Below, one piece after another: positions 62,401 to 64,000 of a stretch of DNA of 64,000 bases. The notes beneath the pieces were generated by a model. That model was not told the DNA's origin. It ran no database searches and worked only from the letters and a program-made list of their open reading frames with translations. Positions within the stretch are counted from its first letter, which is position 1. Every line of letters starts with the position of its first letter. Source of the stretch: Gymnogyps californianus (Eukaryota > Chordata > Aves > Accipitriformes > Cathartidae); NCBI RefSeq assembly GCF_018139145.2, contig NC_059471.1:101992914-102056913 (forward strand), written 5' to 3'. Made by a program: the position numbers and the translations under genes.

Positions 62401-63101
62401 AGATACCATGGGGAATCAAATCGGGATGCTGATCTGGGTTAAAACAAATCTTTCCTTTTTGAGAGGGTAACTTGGACCGGTTCCCAATCCAGTTCTCTCT
62501 ATGGCCTTGAAAACACTTGTGCTAATGTGTCCAAGAGAGGAGTGGTGTGGGAATTGAAGTAAGCATTGAAGCAGTGAAAGGGTAAGGCTGTTTCACTCAC
62601 TGGTTTCTGCTAGTATAAAATGATCTTGAAACTAAAGCACTAGTGTCACTGGATGAAACAAGCATCTTATTTCTAGCCTGAATTTGCCTCTCTTCTGGTT
62701 AAACTATAGGGTCCTCTCTGTTTTCAGAAAATTTTTACTTATGTAAATACCTAAAACTGTGATATCTCCAACATCTTAGCTTCCCGTTAATAAGGCAAAT
62801 CAATTGGCTTTCATCAGTGCCTAACATGCCTATTTCACGGCACAAGTATGGTCCCCCACATGACTTTCTTTGTAAGTCCCGCACAGAAGGGAAGGGATGA
62901 TATTGCTTTGTCCTTGGCACTTCAGCACCTGTTTGGTACAGCAGCTTCACATCAGGCACATGGTCAAATGCAAGTCCATGCCTCACACCTCTGCCAGTGC
63001 AAGCCCAAGTGGGAGTGCAGAACATGCCTCCTCGCCTCTTGCAGGTAGGCTCTGCACGCCCACACCCACACCACTTGCATTGCCAGCATCTCAGCCCCAG
63101 A
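59471..63101. other. Unique DNA, AT-rich start, no gene seen
   Basis: Starts with an AT-rich run containing a perfect 12-bp palindrome (59559-59570). Frames are broken; no RNA gene, LTR or LINE end recognised until the CR1 end at 63102. Confidence 0.55.
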
Positions 63102-63210
63102 GGAATCATAGAATAGTTTGGGTTGGAAGGAACCTTTTAAAGATCATCTAGTCCAACCCCCCTGCAATGAGCAGGGACATCTTCAACTAGATCACGTTGC
63201 TCAGGATCCC
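63102..63210 (-). mobile_element. CR1 LINE 3' end, severely 5'-truncated (~109 bp)
   Basis: The plus strand shows gaatcatagaatagtttggg, then the ggaccttt-like and catctagtccaacccccctg blocks and tcaactagatca-gttgctc. This is the reverse complement of the CR1 3' untranslated end, including its octamer-like tail. Similarity stops at about 63207. It is better preserved than the 46604 fragment, hence younger. Confidence 0.93.
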
Positions 63211-64000
63211 TGTGCCTGTGGACACTGGTCAGCCAAAGGGGCAGGAGAGGCCCTTTACAAAACGAAGGGCCTGTGTGAAGATTTCTCTCTCCAAGTCCAT
63301 TTCTCCTCTGGGGGATGGAGCTTGGTGTAGCTACTGCAATGCCAGCAGTGACTTGAGCTGATCTGTCCCCTTAGCACGGAGCAGTGCCAGCAGGAGATGT
63401 CAGCCTGGGTCTGGGCTGAGCTGACCAGCCCTGCAACCTGGAGCCCTTTCCATTGGAAAGCCTGAAAAGGAGAGGGACTTTCTACTCCTTCTTGAGTAGA
63501 GGCCTAGAAAGTTTTCAGTTTGTCACCTGAGCCAAACACATGCCTGTGCAGTGAGTGAATGGCTGTGCTCGTTCCCTCACTCTGCTCAAAACCTTCTTCT
63601 TCCTCAGCATTGCCCTGATGATTGAATTTTTCCTTCTTCAGCTCCTGCTGTGCCTTGTCAGTCCTCTACTGACACAACTCCTATGTGAGCCCTTTGGCTC
63701 AGAGCAAGCAGAGCTTTCTGCTAGGCAAACAAGAGTTTATTGAGGACAGTGCTGAAGTAGCCCTTTACTCCTAATTGAGTTCAAAATGAAATCTCACCCT
63801 CCGGGACATAAACATTCTGCAAAACCACCTCCTAGAACAGAATACAGAGCACAACAAAAAAACAGCAGAGAGCACCAACACTGAACTCAGACACCAACTG
63901 ATCCAAAAAACTTTGTCAGTGGCAAAATGCTAGTGAGCAGCTCAGGTTTTAGCTCTCCCATCAGCTGCCTAGAACCAAGCTAAGCTTGGGTTTTGCAGTG
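63211..64000. other. Unique DNA, no gene seen
   Basis: No domain-bearing frame; plus 63555-63743 (62 codons) is Leu-rich but short and unsupported. Confidence 0.5.

Overview
The window looks like bird nuclear DNA from a gene-poor or intronic region. The evidence is its repeats: 3' ends of CR1 LINEs with the avian octamer-type tail, LTRs of the class III (ERVL-like) endogenous retroviruses common in bird genomes, no Alu/B1-like SINEs, and otherwise single-copy DNA with stops in all frames. I cannot resolve the species. I found no host protein-coding gene that I can name; two splice-bounded open stretches (11208-11369 and 53566-53719, both +) are recorded only as weak exon candidates.

Layout. 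1-293 is a plus-strand fragment of an ERVL-like LTR, cut by the window edge. About 331-2720 is the decayed 3' half of a minus-strand provirus (RT/RNase H tether, RNase H, integrase, polypurine tract). The LTR piece next to it points the opposite way from the gene body. 2770-28064 is mostly unique DNA. 28070-29071 is a compact 1,002-bp retroviral insertion with a perfect 5-bp target duplication. It carries a minus-strand LTR, an unusually long (49-nt) tRNA-Lys-complementary primer site and five ~48-bp leader repeats, and BOTH of its outer ends are U3 ends. 29077-44504 is unique DNA with simple repeats, a purine-rich strand-asymmetric tract and a G4 candidate. 44505-45447 is a second type of LTR, solo and on the minus strand, rich in internal tandem repeats and carrying a 166-codon open frame. 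About 46604-46790 is a probable old CR1 fragment. 47361-48316 is a 5'-truncated CR1 with the RT FADD motif and the ORF2 carboxy end. 58620-59470 is a GC-rich block ending sharply in AT-rich DNA. 63102-63210 is a short minus-strand CR1 end.

No genes here act together as a pathway. The most unusual object is the 28070-29071 element: integrase appears to have joined two U3 termini, one belonging to an inverted LTR start, and the window start shows a similar body-versus-LTR inversion. Next is its extended primer-binding site, whose only differences from a tRNA-Lys(CUU) 3' part lie at CpG positions. tRNA and repeat-family assignments are from memory of the families, not from a search.
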